Positions 22,069 through 34,990 of a DNA stretch of 64,000 bases are shown in pieces. Source of the DNA: Patiria pectinifera (taxonomy: Eukaryota > Echinodermata > Asteroidea > Valvatida > Asterinidae); assembly GCA_029964075.1 (NCBI GenBank), contig CM057140.1, forward strand, positions 9,132,643-9,196,642. Reading direction: 5' to 3'. Numbering within the stretch: position 1 is the first letter of the stretch; each line of letters starts with the position of its first letter. A model generated the notes under the pieces. It was not told where the DNA came from, did not search any database, and was given only the letters and a program-made list of their open reading frames with translations. Made by a program: the position numbers and the translations under genes.

Positions 22069-24329
22069 AATTTCCACGTTATTTTGCCACATCTTAGGAT
22101 GTATACACTTGAAGGGACACAAGTTTCTGGAACAGCCCAGTTGGGCTAGCTACAAAACGCGCTTTGAACGAGATGATGTTAATCGGAAATAACATTTAAA
22201 AGTAGGATATAAACATCCACACAACTATCCTTTCAAAACTGGACGTTTTTGTGTTATTCCTGTATTATGCGGGCGAGAACGAATTTCGGGGTCCACTTTT
22301 GCGACCCCATAAATTTGAGCTGTTTGGATGCTAGTTGTGATTTCACTCGTAAAGTGTTCACCTTTTGCGGATGTTGCAGAAACCACTTATTCTCCGTCGT
22401 GTCCGATGTAAACAAGCAGGTTTTTTTGTCTTTTCTCGGGAACTGTAAGATATTAGGTTGGTAGCCAGTTTGGTTTCCTTTCAACCAGATGTTTGCAATA
22501 GGCTAAGTAAACAATCCAAAACATGAAATTTTTCGGAGATTTTGTGACCTACATGTAGTGCCCCTTTAAAAAGCAAGGGCCTTTCCATCCATGCTGATTG
22601 TCTGTACTGGGGTTATGTGGTACCGGTATGCATTGGTTTAGACCGTTCACATTTGGTATCATATCAGCTATCACATGCGATTATTGCATTTCATCTTAGG
22701 TGAATAGCACATGTTTGTACAGGTTTTCCCGAACATCTCTAAATTAAAATGACCTTGCAGAAAGTAACGGATAAAAACAATTGAGCTTAAAGCTCTGTTG
22801 TTTTATGTGACCAAAACAATTGGACTTTTCTTGGAAATCCAATAATCTTGATTGGACGTCAACCGAAGCCAACGAGGTAGTTATGCCTGTCCCTTGGTGC
22901 TGTACATGTAAGTTTGCCAGAGCAGTGTCCCTGCATCACCAGTAGGGAGTCCAAGCATTTTGTGCTCATAATGCCTAGTCCTTGGGACTTCAGCCAAGAG
23001 CAATAAACCTGTTTGGCTACCGTTCAAGAGTTCTTTCTACCGTAGCAAGAGTCAGGTGATGTTGGCCCACCAATGATGCCTTGATGTTGACTGAGGGAAA
23101 GTATATTTGCGCTATACACATGGACATGTAGTGCACTTGCATTCCATTTTGTTTATGTTCCATGGAACTTTTTATGATCACTTCTGTTTATTAGACATTG
23201 ATATTTTCAATATCGTTACCTCCATTTTCATGGGCAGAACACGTTGCAAATGAGGCATCCGTATTTTTTAGAATTGTATACAATAGAGTAGGATTTATTT
23301 AAAAGAACAATAACAACCATCTTTTTTTCAAGGATTTTTTTTTTCTGTTACAATTCAAATGAAGTTCGGCTTAATTTAAACCAGTTTAACTTGAGTGAAC
23401 TAACTGTAAAGTACCGGTATAAGCACAATTTTTTTGGCCTAACCCACGTTCTACACTATGTTTAAAATTACTTTTGTTTATCCATCATTCAGTACATAAT
23501 TCAAGAATAGTTTGTCAATACCCAAATGTTAAAATCTGACAGAAAATTAGTATTTAAAAGCTTAGATTCATACATATTCCCTTGGGGAAAAGCTTATAAA
23601 TTTATCGTTCTTGCCCCATTCTGATGAGTGACGTCGTTGTGTAGTTGGAGAAGATATATGACACCATCGCATTCTGAAGCATAGTGTGTTGCCTGAAAGG
23701 CATGTTTTTGCGGAAGGAAACACATCTCTTGAAGGTTGAAATGGTCATTGCGGTCTCACCATAGTTCCAGCCTTTACAAAAAGGCACACAAACTGAGAAT
23801 TTGGAGTTCTACCTCTGAGAGGGATGGCCATTCCAAGTCACGTATGGTGAGAAGCGAGTGACAATGCTGTTTGTGAGATATCGGGTTGAACAATGTTGGC
23901 CCCACTCCCTGACCAGTGACGCAACAAAAACAGATGGTTAGGGATCCCATGGAAATTCTGGAAAATAATCACATTGTATTATTTCATGTTATTTTTTTGT
24001 ATCGCATAGGTTTTTACCATCTGAGTCGCCAAATTAGCATACTAAATTGGTACATGAAATTAATAAATTGTGTAATTTGATATTTTGTATGTAAATACAT
24101 ACCAAAAATATTTTACTATCTATTGCTTAGTATTAATTTTGTATTACAAAGGCTTTTCTTTTTACAAAGGTATTCGTATAAGGTTTTACTATTATCTATT
24201 TTAAATGAAGTTCTTGTTTTTGTAATTTTAAGTTTCATTGTTTTGACAGTGTTTTCTAAAATATCTAGTGGTTTTTTTTTTACATTTAAGACTAATGTTT
24301 AATTCGAATTCGTATTTTTAATATTTTAG

Positions 24330-24422
24330 CTACTGTTCAAATTTTGTAATGCGCATTTGAACATTTTATGGTATATGCGCATAATAAATGCAATTTTATT
24401 ATTATTATTATTATTATTATTA
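24330..24422 (+). mobile_element. SINE-like 3' tail ending in (ATT)n
   Basis: A short segment ending in AATGCAATTTT followed by about eight ATT units. ATT-type microsatellite ends are frequent at SINE 3' ends. No tRNA-like head was recognised in front, so it would be 5'-truncated. Confidence 0.4.
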
Positions 24423-24905
24423 AATGTTTCTTACGTAAAAAGAGTGCACAGGGTAATTGAAGTTGTATTCCGCAGTGCAACTTCTAGGTATAGACCTCCA
24501 GACGATGTCGTGGGTAGCATTACAAATAATAGCCTCCAAGCTTTTTAATTCTGCACAAATGTCTATCTTCTCCAATATTCCATCCTCGATTCCATGAGCA
24601 ACAATGAACCCTGTGATTGGCAAATTGGACATAATTATATCATACTGGAAGGAGTTTGAGGAAGATACAAGAATATCGTAAAAACAACGTAGGTTTCTTC
24701 AAAAACAAAAGCGACTGTAAGTACAAATGTAGGAAAACAAATAAATACAAGCGTTTTTGACGCAAAAGGGTTGTTGAGAGGTGTTTTGTGAAGACAGAAA
24801 AGACAACAGGATTTTTGTTTTAAATTTATTAATTTATTATTATATTTTTTTGACTTGCCGAAAAATTTGTTAGGGTCGCAGCCTAAAAATAGGGTCGGTT
24901 GGGTA

Positions 24906-24940
24906 ACCGGAAGCAGAAGTATTATTTTTTTTGGCCTTAC
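24906..24940. mobile_element. CTGCTTCCGG-ended element, fragment
   Basis: ACCGGAAGCAGAAGTATTAT, a T-tract and TTGGCCTTAC match the right terminal repeat of the elements at 20356-20591 and 51100-51300. The left end is not clear. Confidence 0.6.
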
Positions 24941-25769
24941 CCCTATAACTGCAGGTGATAACATAAGTTCGGTTATTTATTTGTTTACAATCTCAACAAC
25001 TGTTAGTCAGATCTATGATTCGAATTCAATAGGGCATTTTAGGCAACACAATACAGTGCCTTGTAAAGACATCACCAACAACCCCATTAATTCACCCTTT
25101 CCGGACCCCTTATTCCTGCTCCCGTTGAAAGATGGACTTGGCTAGCTGGTGGTCAGTAGAACTTGACCGCAGACTCTCGGGCCATTATTAACACCACTGA
25201 CTTTGGGGATATGATACCAAATGATCACAGTCAGTGGGGCCTAACCCCCAAATTGTCAACATTACATTATGTGGGAAACCATGTAATGCCGGCACCTGTC
25301 AACATCTTGATTGGCAGGTCAGTGTGTTTTGTAATTTGTGAGACCGGAAGGGTAGAGCTCAGCCTCCCACATAAATCTGGTTAGCCCCTCCCCCCCCCCT
25401 ATGAAATGAATAGCATTTTTGTGGGCTACTTGTTTACAATTTCAACTGTGACTGACATGAAGATTAAGTATGACAGCTGCAAACCAATCAGTAGAAGTTA
25501 CTGTCTTAATAATCATCAAATATTGAACAATTCTATTCATACTGGTAATTCGATTGTTTCTGAAAACGTCCTGAATCAATCGAAGCCTTACTCTGTGTAT
25601 TAATTTTAACCCAATGTCACTCTCTTTCTGTGAAGTTTGGATGTTGAGCTTCATGAAGAGCACATGTAATGATGACAGGGCTTTGACAGTCCTGGTTCCA
25701 TCAGAATCTATCAAACCTGTGTCTGGATTTGATGGTATAATCAGGTTTGTTAGGGTCATTCCTATTGTC

Positions 25770-26105
25770 TCTGATATAGTATGACCTATGACCTGTGGTA
25801 TAGTATGACCTATAGCCTGTGATATAGTATGACCCATAGCCTATAATATACCATTATAGCCTGTGATATAATATGACGTAAAGCCTGTGATGTAGTATGA
25901 CATGTAGTATGTGATATAGTATGGCCTATAGCCTGTGATATAGTATGACCTATAGTCTGTGATATAGTATGGCCTATAGCCTATGATATAGTATGACCTA
26001 AAGCCTCTGATATGACCTATAGCCTATGATATAGTATGACCTATAGCCTGTGATATAGTATGACCAATAGACTGTGAAATAGTAAAAAGCCTATGATATA
26101 GTTTG
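25770..26105. repeat. 24-bp minisatellite
   Basis: About fourteen imperfect copies of GATATAGTATGACCTATAGCCTGT, some shortened. The unit is itself partly symmetric (CTATAG). Non-coding. Confidence 0.9.
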
Positions 26106-27579
26106 AATATTTGTTGTCTTTTGTTTGATGATATACATGTGTAGTCCATTCAAAGTTTAAGTCGGTATTATCACCAATGAAATACATGTACCTTTTTAAA
26201 ATTAACAGGGCCTGATATTTGCTTTATGAATGCTTTAAGAATCTCTCACAACAAAGAAGTTAGCATTGTGCATATATTGTGATTAGTTTTACTTCTGTAT
26301 TCCTAGAATTTCCGAAAGTTGCCTTAAGTAAAAACAACTCAAATTTCAATATCAACATGTTTGGTTAACCAGATTTCCAAACCAAACCAAACCAACACCA
26401 CTCACGTTGCCCAAAGATACTCATAGACACTCCCCAAACTAATAAAGTTACGTCCCTGAATTGACATGTAATGCCCTCAGACCAGAAAAATCAAATTTGG
26501 CAAAATGATCTAACAGTCAATAACGTGACCCAATACCTGCGCTCACATCACAACAGGAAGCAGGCAAGATGTAAATACGGAACTATTTCGGAGGAACATC
26601 CTCCCCTCAAAGTCCTCCAGACAAAGTTGAACTTAATGTACTCCCCTAAGTGGTAATCAATCTCCATCTATTTCACCTTTTCACTTCTGAAGGAGTCAAC
26701 GACTTCATGGCTAGTGAACCTTTGCATCACTTTCTTGGAAACCCGTCCCTGTGGTTTAGGCGGATGATCGGATATATATGATTTCTTTTTTGCACAAGAT
26801 TTATGAACTAGTACATGAAGTTTATATATATCCTGTTTTGATTGATGTGAGCGTCGCCGACCCAAGGTCACGGGGTAAATGACAGTCTGGTGAATATGGC
26901 CATGGTGAACAAAACTAGGTCGGGGTGAAGGTCCCTGCAAGGTTTTGTCACGTATTTCACGTGTAATATCAAAACCAGAGTTGGCCGATTCAACCTAATT
27001 AAGATTTGCCATCATTGGTATATTATCAACATAGATGTACAGGGTGAGGCAAAAAGAAATAAAGACAGAATTAGAAAAACATATTTTAAAAATACATGGC
27101 TTGCTCCATTTCATAAAAAATAATATACTTATAAAGTACATGTTATTGACATCTTAACTGTGAAACTTTTATGTAATTTGCATACTCTATTCCCTAGTTA
27201 TGTCTATTTTAATAAAAAAGATCACAATATTCAGCTGTGGTGTTCATCATTTACCGTTCTACGAGCTGATAAATCCCCCCCTCCCCCAGCGATGCCTGTG
27301 ACAGTAATGCCAATATGATGTCATTATTACTTCATAAAATGTCGGTTGTGCTGTCTCCTGTAGTATTTCTACTAAAAAAAGTATCCTTACTCTTTGCAGT
27401 TCATTTTTTCGGGAAGATAAATTTGTTTGATCCCGTTTGTTCCCATACTGAACACAGGTGTCCCTTCATTTTGCTCTGTAGGCCTACTCAAGTTCAAAGG
27501 AAAAGAAATAATGTATGTGAAAAAATGTACATGTATGTATCTAAGTACTTGTAGCGTTAATTCTGTGAGTCCTTTAATG

Positions 27580-27865
27580 TGGGCACGTGTGATCTAGCAG
27601 TAGAGCACAGGATTCATGATCGTGAGGTTGTGGGTTCGAGCCCCGCCGTGGCCATGCATGTTGTGCCCTTGAGTAAGGCGCTTTACCTCAATTACTCCTC
27701 TCAACCCAGGTATTAAATGGGTACCGGCATTATTCAATGCTGGGAAGGTAACAGACTCGCTGTGGAGGAGGTTTGGCGATCCCCCCACAGCAGCATTTCA
27801 TGGACTCGAGTCTGGCCCGATCGCTTTGAAAGAGAGATGGGCACTCCGTTCCTGTGAACACAGGC
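27580..27865 (+). mobile_element. tRNA-derived SINE
   Basis: The head at about 27585-27650 is tRNA-like: GTGATCTAGCAGTAGAGCAC as A-box region, a TTCATGA anticodon-loop-like segment, and GGTTGTGGGTTCGAGCCCC as B-box arm. The body follows with TGCCCTTGAGTAAGGCGCTTTACC and TACTCCTCTCAACCCAGGTA, a body type I recall as common in SINEs of echinoderms and other marine invertebrates. The 3' limit is uncertain. Confidence 0.75.
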
Positions 27866-28844
27866 TCGTTCCCCTTGTTTTACTGTGGTACATTCAACAT
27901 TGAAAGTATTTATTGACTTTTTCATTTCAGTAACTTAAATGAAAATGTATATTGTACCCCTGTACATTGCACCTCCCTTAGAAAAAAAAATGATAAAAAT
28001 GAAAAAAGGAATTATTTGTAAATTTTGATATAAATCTGATATTGCTCTTCATCAGCATAATTTTTGATATTAAAAATTTACACACACATCTCCCTGGTTC
28101 AAAAATTGAGATAAAAAAATGTATTTGTTTCCCTTCGCATCGAGTTTACTACAGCACCTCCCCTTTCCCATGTCTGTCCTCTTTAATGACAACATCATGC
28201 AACATTTGCAATGACCCAACTTCTTCACATTCATGTTGAACAAGGGGAGCATTTTTGCGGTCGGGCCCCCTTCCTGCCAGGGAATTATAAAGGCCCCATC
28301 TTGCCTACCTTTTCCAACCCGTGGGGGTCAGGGGTTAATACCGGTGCAATTTCACTGGCTCCTGCTGTGAAATGGATTTAGTCCAGGGAGGGGAAGTGAA
28401 CTGATCCCAGGGGCCCCAGCTGAGACCCAGCTATGCTGAATATTTCAGCCTAGTTTCTGTTTTGGAATAATACTTATAACTCTTGTTTTATTGAAAATTC
28501 CTTTTAATTTAGTGAATGAAACCAAGCTTTAGCTAAACATGATTGCCAAACATGTTTGTTTGCAATTTTAAAATAATAAAATTCTAAACTAAATATAGAT
28601 TTTGTAACGCTGTTGCAATTTTTTTTCTTCGCAAGTCAACCATTGCGCATACCTCGGTTGTCAACCAAATGGTTCTCAGACTTTACTTCCCCCTTAAACA
28701 AAAATCCAACGGAGCCATGGATCAGAAAGAAGAATTAGATCTACTTCAATAAAAAGTAGGACTTGATTTAAATTAATACACGTAAAAGTAAGAGAGTATA
28801 ATAATGGGGAACTAAAAAAAAAGAGGTTATCACTGAGATTCGAA

Positions 28845-28885
28845 CCCTGCATGTTCCGCACTCAAAATGCACATCCTATTGAGAT
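28845..28885 (-). mobile_element. tRNA-like SINE fragment
   Basis: GAGATTCGAACCCTGCATGT reads as an inverted B-box (GGGTTCGAATCTC) on the minus strand, followed by an A-box-like region that is degraded. It resembles the minus-strand tRNA-like core at 19130-19200. Too decayed to be a functional tRNA gene. Confidence 0.4.
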
Positions 28886-30227
28886 GCCGAAGCATTTTGT
28901 AGGAATTTAAAACCTCACGTAGATTTGCAATGTTATGTTGCAATTGCGTAACTATAGCCATTGAAAAATGCATAATTAAAGATTTTGTAACAATAACCAC
29001 TGTGTTGTTTAAGACCAAAAATATGGATAACACATGTATTCCCTTCAACAGTTTAAGGTTTTGGGATGCTCCTTTTTATTTGTTTACAACTTTGTGAGTT
29101 TGGAATCCCAAAGTAATCATTTGAGAAACAGAAAGTTTGCATTCTTGTTTAATTACTCAATTAGGAAGAATTGGTCATTGTTTTTACTCATGCCGTCATG
29201 AGCATGTCAGTTATGACTCATGCATGCACGTTCACGGGAACTTCCCCTACAACACTTCCAACACAGTCACATGATGGCAGTATTGCTTCCTGCAACATGA
29301 ATGCCACAAGGAACTGGAAGTCAACCAACACGCGTCAGTGATACCAGTGACTCATTCCACCAATAAGACACCGGGAGGGTGACAGTGGCTTCATGTGATT
29401 GGCTGGTGAGAGATATGATGTCACAGTTTTTATTGTGAGTTTGTTCCTGAATCCTGAAAGTGGAAGCTTGGCAGCTGAAAATAAAACAAGATGGCAAGCC
29501 CCCATGACTGAGGCTTTCGACCAATCAGAGACCACAAAAGTTCCCCTCTAACTTCTTGATTGATGATTCTACCCACACACACATGTCCGGGTTAGTTTGA
29601 CAAAAGTCCCAATCTGAAAATCCTAAACACTTTCTGTTTTGTTCTTTGTAATAAAGGAAGAAGAACACAGAAAACAAAATTTCGTGGCTGGATCTTAGAT
29701 GTTTAATATTTCAACTTTTTGTTTGAGTTTGGGATAGTTTGTAGGAATTTGAGGGGAAAAACCTCAGCTCTGTTTTCAGATTTTGTTTCCAGTGTTCCTC
29801 ATTAAGAGACTGATGTCTTTGTGATAAACTCCAAATTCTCAAAAGACCAAAGTTAAAATGCGCTTTAAATTGGCAGCTGATCATAATAGAGAAAAAAATG
29901 GATCTATAATGGATTTATATTGGGGTGTGGTTGAAATTAATACAGGGTTCTACTACGAAGTAAAAGATGATGAAATTACAAGAAAGTGAAAGTAAATTCT
30001 TTTGCAAACTGAGAATGAAACAAGCAAAGTGAAGGAAGTTTAGCAGATATTCGGGAGGAAAAGCCTCAGGAAAAATATCAACATATTTAAAACCCAAAAT
30101 TCAGTTCCCGTGTTATTATAATATATTTCTGGTAATGAAACCAAGGATTCCTCAAAAGTGCCCTAGGCACTGTAGCTCGCAAGGCTGAAGAAACCTGTAC
30201 AGAAAAGACAATGACAAGAAAAGTTTA

Positions 30228-30396
30228 GTTGCAGAGGTGGGAGGAAAACCCCAGAAGAATATTCTAGGGGAAACCTTCAGAACCAGGTACAATGTAGGGA
30301 CTGAAAACCCAATCCACATGTGGACCAGGGCAGGAATCGAACCCGGGCCATAGAGGTGTAAGGCTAGGAACGAACCACTGCGCCAACCTGACTCCC
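30228..30396 (-). mobile_element. tRNA-derived SINE, minus strand, copy 1
   Basis: On the minus strand the element starts GGGAGTCAGGTTGGCGCAGTGGTTCG (A-box-like) and has B-box CCCGGGTTCGATTCC, followed by a body with CTAGAATATTCTTCTGGGGTTTTCCTCCCAC. The copy at 57340-57472 shares head and body, confirming a repeat family. Confidence 0.75.
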
Positions 30397-30544
30397 AAAG
30401 TTTTTTAAGATTAAAATCAAGATATCATTGTTCCAAATCAGTCAAGTGACTGTTTTCAACAGTTAAGAATTCCCAGCCTACCGGTACATTAAGCAGGATT
30501 GACTGGCCGTGACTGTTTTAACTCAATACAGCTCTATGCTAGGT

Positions 30545-30751
30545 AATGGACCGATCCAGTATTTAAGCACCGTCCCATTGTGTTCTGACCAATCACAGCC
30601 GTGATTTATGTCCGACATGCGTGCACTGAAGTCCGACATGCGTGCACGCGCGTATGGTGCGCGCGGCAGGAAAATGCAGAGTGGTATTGGAGAGGAGCAC
30701 GTGTTAATTTGCCCAGTGCACTGTGGGCGGGGCTTACTGGATCGGTCCATT
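30545..30751. mobile_element. 207-bp MITE-like element
   Basis: Terminal repeats AATGGACCGATCCAGTA (30545-30561) and its exact complement (30735-30751). The interior contains two direct copies of GTCCGACATGCGTGCAC and an alternating CGCGCG-rich stretch. No coding capacity. Confidence 0.75.
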
Positions 30752-30780
30752 GATAAGCCAGCTGTGCCCACAACTTGGCC

Positions 30781-30901
30781 AGTTGACTGACTTTGACTTA
30801 GTCACAGTGTTTGCTTGACATATGATCTGACTGCTGGTGACCAGCCTGTGTTTAAAGTATAGCAGGGGAAGTGGATGGAAAGTTTGACTGTCTGTGACTG
30901 T
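30781..30901. repeat. Dispersed 115-120 bp repeat, copy 1
   Basis: This segment, AGTTGACTGACTTTGACTTA to GTTTGACTGTCTGTGACTG, is closely similar to 63886-64000 in the same orientation (shared: TAGTCACAGTG, TTGGTGACTAGCCTGTGT or GGTGACCAGCCTGTGT, GCAGGGGAAG). Family unknown. Confidence 0.8.
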
Positions 30902-31675
30902 TTAAATAGCGGGAGGGTTAATAGCCTTTCTCATCATGGGTTCATGCAGGATTCGAACCAAGCCCTTTTTCACCGTAGGCAAGAAAGTTACTGACTTTTT
31001 AAGTAAATTTCTTAAAATGTATTAACATAGATGCCACAAGAAATACAAAGATATCGTTGGTATTGTATGATTGACGGCCCTGAAAAGCCACAACTTTGTG
31101 AGTTATTCAAGGGTCCCCAAATACTTGTGGGTGGTCTCGGATTATAATTTCCCTCTCAAGCCTTGAATTGTTACCCAAGACAATTTCCTCACAAATAGTG
31201 GAGGATTTTTTGTGTGAATAGAGCTTTGAATGAGGAAGTATGACTGTGGGTGGGCCAAGTATCAAGTCAAGAATTAAAAGAAATGTTGTTTGTTCTCGCC
31301 CCAAAGCAATCATAAAAATTGCCTCAAGAAATTCTCCGAAATATTACAGGTGGCCCAAAATTGATACCCACCTGTTGTTCTTTGGATTAATTTTAAGAGC
31401 TCAGCTGTGTGCAGAAGTTATGGCTTTATAGTGTGACTAGATTTTATTTTTATGGGGAGATAAATTTGATCATTTTGTTTGAACACTGAAACATTTGACA
31501 GTGACACATGACTAGTCATGGGTGACAATGTAGCTCATGGGTACACGGGAAGAATAATATCAGATTGGAACTGGAAGCAGAAGAATCTGTACCAGTCTAG
31601 TTGTGTGAGAATGAGAATGTATAATGTTGCAAATATTTACCTACCTACAGCCAATGGGTTCTAGATTTGGGGCCG

Positions 31676-31999
31676 TATCATAAGTCTGACGCCTCATAGG
31701 TCAGACGCCTCATAAGTCCGAAATTTCGGACTTATGAGGCGTCAGACTTATGAGGCTTAAAATTTATTTATTCCGCCTCATAGATCCGACGCCTCATAAG
31801 TCCGACGCCTCATAAGTCCGACGCCTCATAAGTCCGACAACGGAAAAACGAGACGTTTAATTTGTCGGACTTACGAGGCGTCGGAGCTATGAGGCGTCGG
31901 AGCTATGAGGCGTCGGACTTATGGGCCTTTATTTGTTTAGGGGATGCGATTTTGTCGGACTTATGAGGCGTCGGACCTATGAGGCGTCGGACTTATGAG
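31676..31999. repeat. Bidirectional array of a 16-bp repeat
   Basis: About a dozen copies of GACGCCTCATAAGTCC and close variants, occurring in both orientations in blocks: forward near 31684-31722 and 31773-31838, inverted near 31722-31758, 31873-31925 and 31955-31999. Orientation switches at perfect palindromes such as TCCGAAATTTCGGA. The blocks can pair with each other to form long hairpins. Confidence 0.9.
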
Positions 32000-32025
32000 C
32001 AGACCCCCTAGATTTAGTGGGGCTG

Positions 32026-32380
32026 CAGTCCTTCTGATTTGAAAATCACAGGCGTGTGGAAAAAGGCACACCTGGATTTTCTAGGCGTGTGATTTATCTA
32101 GGCGTGTGATTTTTCTAGGCGAGTGATTCTGTGGTCCAAGCTGGGACTGAACAATCTGGTATTTCTTTGGTACTATTCACCTTGGTTTACAAATTAAAGC
32201 AGTTTTCTCTTCACCGTCATACATTTTTTTCCATAAATTATGAAGTATTTATGCCGTAAATGTATGCTGAGGTGTGCGGTACAGAGGGATTCAGGCGTGC
32301 AATTATTCGCACTTCTCGGGAAGCTTTTAGGCGTGTGATGGCGTGGGGGTGTGAGTGCACGCCTCAAAACAGAAGGACTG
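32026..32380. mobile_element. 355-bp inverted-repeat element
   Basis: The left end CAGTCCTTCTGATTTGAAAA and the right end CAAAACAGAAGGACTG are complementary, with an AGGCGTG motif just inside each. The interior repeats AGGCGTGTGATTT several times (32050-32125), with an inverted part near the right end. It directly follows the 16-bp array. Confidence 0.6.
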
Positions 32381-32902
32381 GGGTGGCTTGAGCAGATCAT
32401 GGGTGCAGTCCTCTCAACAGTCAATTTTACAATTTTTTTTATTAATACTTATCAGTCCTTTTAGTTATTCACACACAGCTTGAAAACCCTAACAGACATC
32501 TTGGTGTTTATTTCACTTTCAGTTTTTACCTAATGACCATCACAAATTTCAGAAATTCTCATCTACATATACTGATTTAGGGGTATGCATAGTCTGTAAG
32601 TTGCACTACTCCGAATGTATTTTAGATTTTCGGAAGTGAAAGATCAATTTTTGACACGCTATTTTTCTTACATGTCAAGCGATTTATCAGTTTCCATAAA
32701 TTGATATGCTAGTAACAATGTTATAAAGGCCTTTTTCCGGGGGCGATTTTCTTAAGAAATCAATGAACCACAAATATTGAAAATTATGGAATTTTTGCAC
32801 GTAATTTTCATATTCAAGGGTTCCGGAAGCGTGCCACCAGGGGTGAACTTTTAGGCTCTGTTGTTATAAGATGGAATTTTTTTGCGTCTGGGTGATATAA
32901 AT

Positions 32903-33243
32903 CAAATTAGGTTTTGCCCTTCACCGACGTTTAAACACTGTATACTCAGTGTGTTACCTCCCGAGTGAAAGTTGGAAAAAATCACTCGGGTGGGACTCAA
33001 ACCCGATGCAAAAAAAAATTCCATCTTATAATAGTTTATGCGGTACCCGCTGCTATGTACATCAGATTCGAACCAACCAACCGATCCCGTTAGCTTGGTG
33101 GTCGAGTGGTAAGACATTCGCACTAGAAAGCAGGAGGTCATGGGTTCGAGTCCCACCCGAGTGAATTTTTCCAACTTTCACTCGGGAGGTAACACACTGA
33201 GTATACAGTGTTTAAACGTCGGTGAAGGGCAAAACCTAATTTG
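32903..33243. mobile_element. Foldback element with tRNA-like sequence at its apex
   Basis: Arms of about 105 bp (32903-33009 and 33138-33243) are near-perfect complements, running from CAAATTAGGTTTTGCCCTTC inward through CTCCCGAGTGAAAGTTGG to ACTCGGGTGGGACTC. The inner part of each arm is the 3' half of a tRNA-like sequence. Between the arms on the plus strand, 33089-33165 holds an A-box-like TGGTCGAGTGG and a B-box GGGTTCGAGTCCC, so one arm completes a tRNA-like SINE head and the other carries an inverted copy of its 3' half. Outside, TTATAAGATGGAATTTTTTT at 32867 is inverted at 33010-33030. Confidence 0.75.
33089..33165 (+). mobile_element. tRNA-like (SINE head) sequence
   Basis: GTTAGCTTGGTGGTCGAGTG to GGGTTCGAGTCCCACCCGAGTG carries both internal RNA polymerase III promoter boxes at a tRNA-like spacing. 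I could not pair a convincing seven-base acceptor stem and so do not call it a functional tRNA gene. Confidence 0.5.
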
Positions 33244-34990
33244 AATTGAGGCTCTGTTGTGTTCTATACTTTGTGGTACATTTGTATGTGGGACATGCTT
33301 TAAGTTTGGGTCCACTTTTTCTTCCAGTTCCAGTTACTATTGACGTCTATGATTTTATAATACTGATGTCCTCCAAGAGTGATTACGAATAGCAAACAAC
33401 CTACCCAACAAATAAAAATAACTTCAAGACATCCTGAATGATACTTGAAATGGCAAATTACAAAGTACCAAGGTACTAACAGGGACAGGAAAAAAAATAC
33501 CCACTTTGGAGCATAAATTTATAAAAAGACTCGAAAGGATTTCCAAATCCGCAGTGGCCCAGGCAGGAACAAACTTTGGAAAGTCAAAATATAGTAGCCT
33601 ACAGAACGCCCCGTTTGCCATCATATTTTGCCATCATATTTATCATATTTTGCCATAATATAACGAGAATACAGTCATACAGCAAAAAATGACACTCAAC
33701 TGCCCACCCCTCACATGATGTTTACCGTAAACATTAAGAACAAAAAGTACACCCCCACCTAACCCTTCATTTATGATATGCTAAATTGTTTTATAAATGC
33801 TTTAAAAAGTGGTTCCATCACCCCCATTTCCTTGAATGCCTGGCCCTCTTTACCCCCCCCCCAAGTTTGGAGTGTCCCGCCCACCTCCACAACCACCTCC
33901 GTGCATCAGCATGCCACGCCCCCTCATATTGTCCCCACTGAAAATACCAGATAAAAAGTCAATTCTGAAAGTTCTTACATACTAACAATGTAAACTCTTA
34001 TAAACCCTACTCTTTAATTCAGAACAAACAACAATTCTCCTTTATACAATCGCCCTTTTTGCTCCAGCTTAAAAACTACAATGACTCGATTGTCAAATGT
34101 CCAAAAGACCGTCTCCCCCAAAGAAAGAAATTCTCTTTAATCTGTGGTTTAACATCTTCAATGACTACAAGACTCCAGTTGGAGTTGTAAGTCTGCTTAA
34201 TACAGACGACTTGTTTGTGTTGGATGGGGAATCCAAGCTACTGAGTCATAAGTCTTGAATCAGCTTTGTGCTATGAGTCACCATGTTTGAACACATGGGC
34301 CACTCTTTTAAGGCCAGTTAGTCAGTATAATCGTGTTCCAAACAGTGTTTCTTTAAAAATGGATGATAGTCTTCAATGACCAATTTTGAAATTGCTATTT
34401 GTTTATCACTGTTCACAGTGAAATAACTTATTTGAAAGGTTTTTTTTTCCAAATTGAACCAAAGTTGCTTTTTGATATTTATACCACTAGAATACTGTTA
34501 GGATTCCCCTTATGCACTTAATACAGTAAATAAAACCACCCAAAAATCTTTCAAATGAAGCCACATTAAAAACTGTGAAATTACTCTCAACCTCAAGTCC
34601 ACAACAAAAACATACAACAACAACGGTTAACTTATAAACTTCCTCGTTGTCATAGCGACAAGTTCCAAAAGTAAACCACAAAGATCAACCTTTGCCAGGC
34701 CCTGTGTTCACCCCTCAGGTGTCCCTCTGCCCGGTACCGGTTATAAATAAACCCTCTATTGTATAAATTGGGTAACTCCGATTTCCTTATCCAAGAACTC
34801 GGCTTGAGATCACGGCGGGCGTTGGATATTGAGACGAGGGGATCGCTGGCAGGAAAATAAGGACCAGCTTGGGCCAGTGGGGAGTGTAGAAATGTGTGCA
34901 TGTTGGCAAATTAGGTGAAGAAAATGGATTGATTTAGTGTTTTACACAGGCCAATTTTGATAGTATGTTACTAGATGATTATGTAATTTG

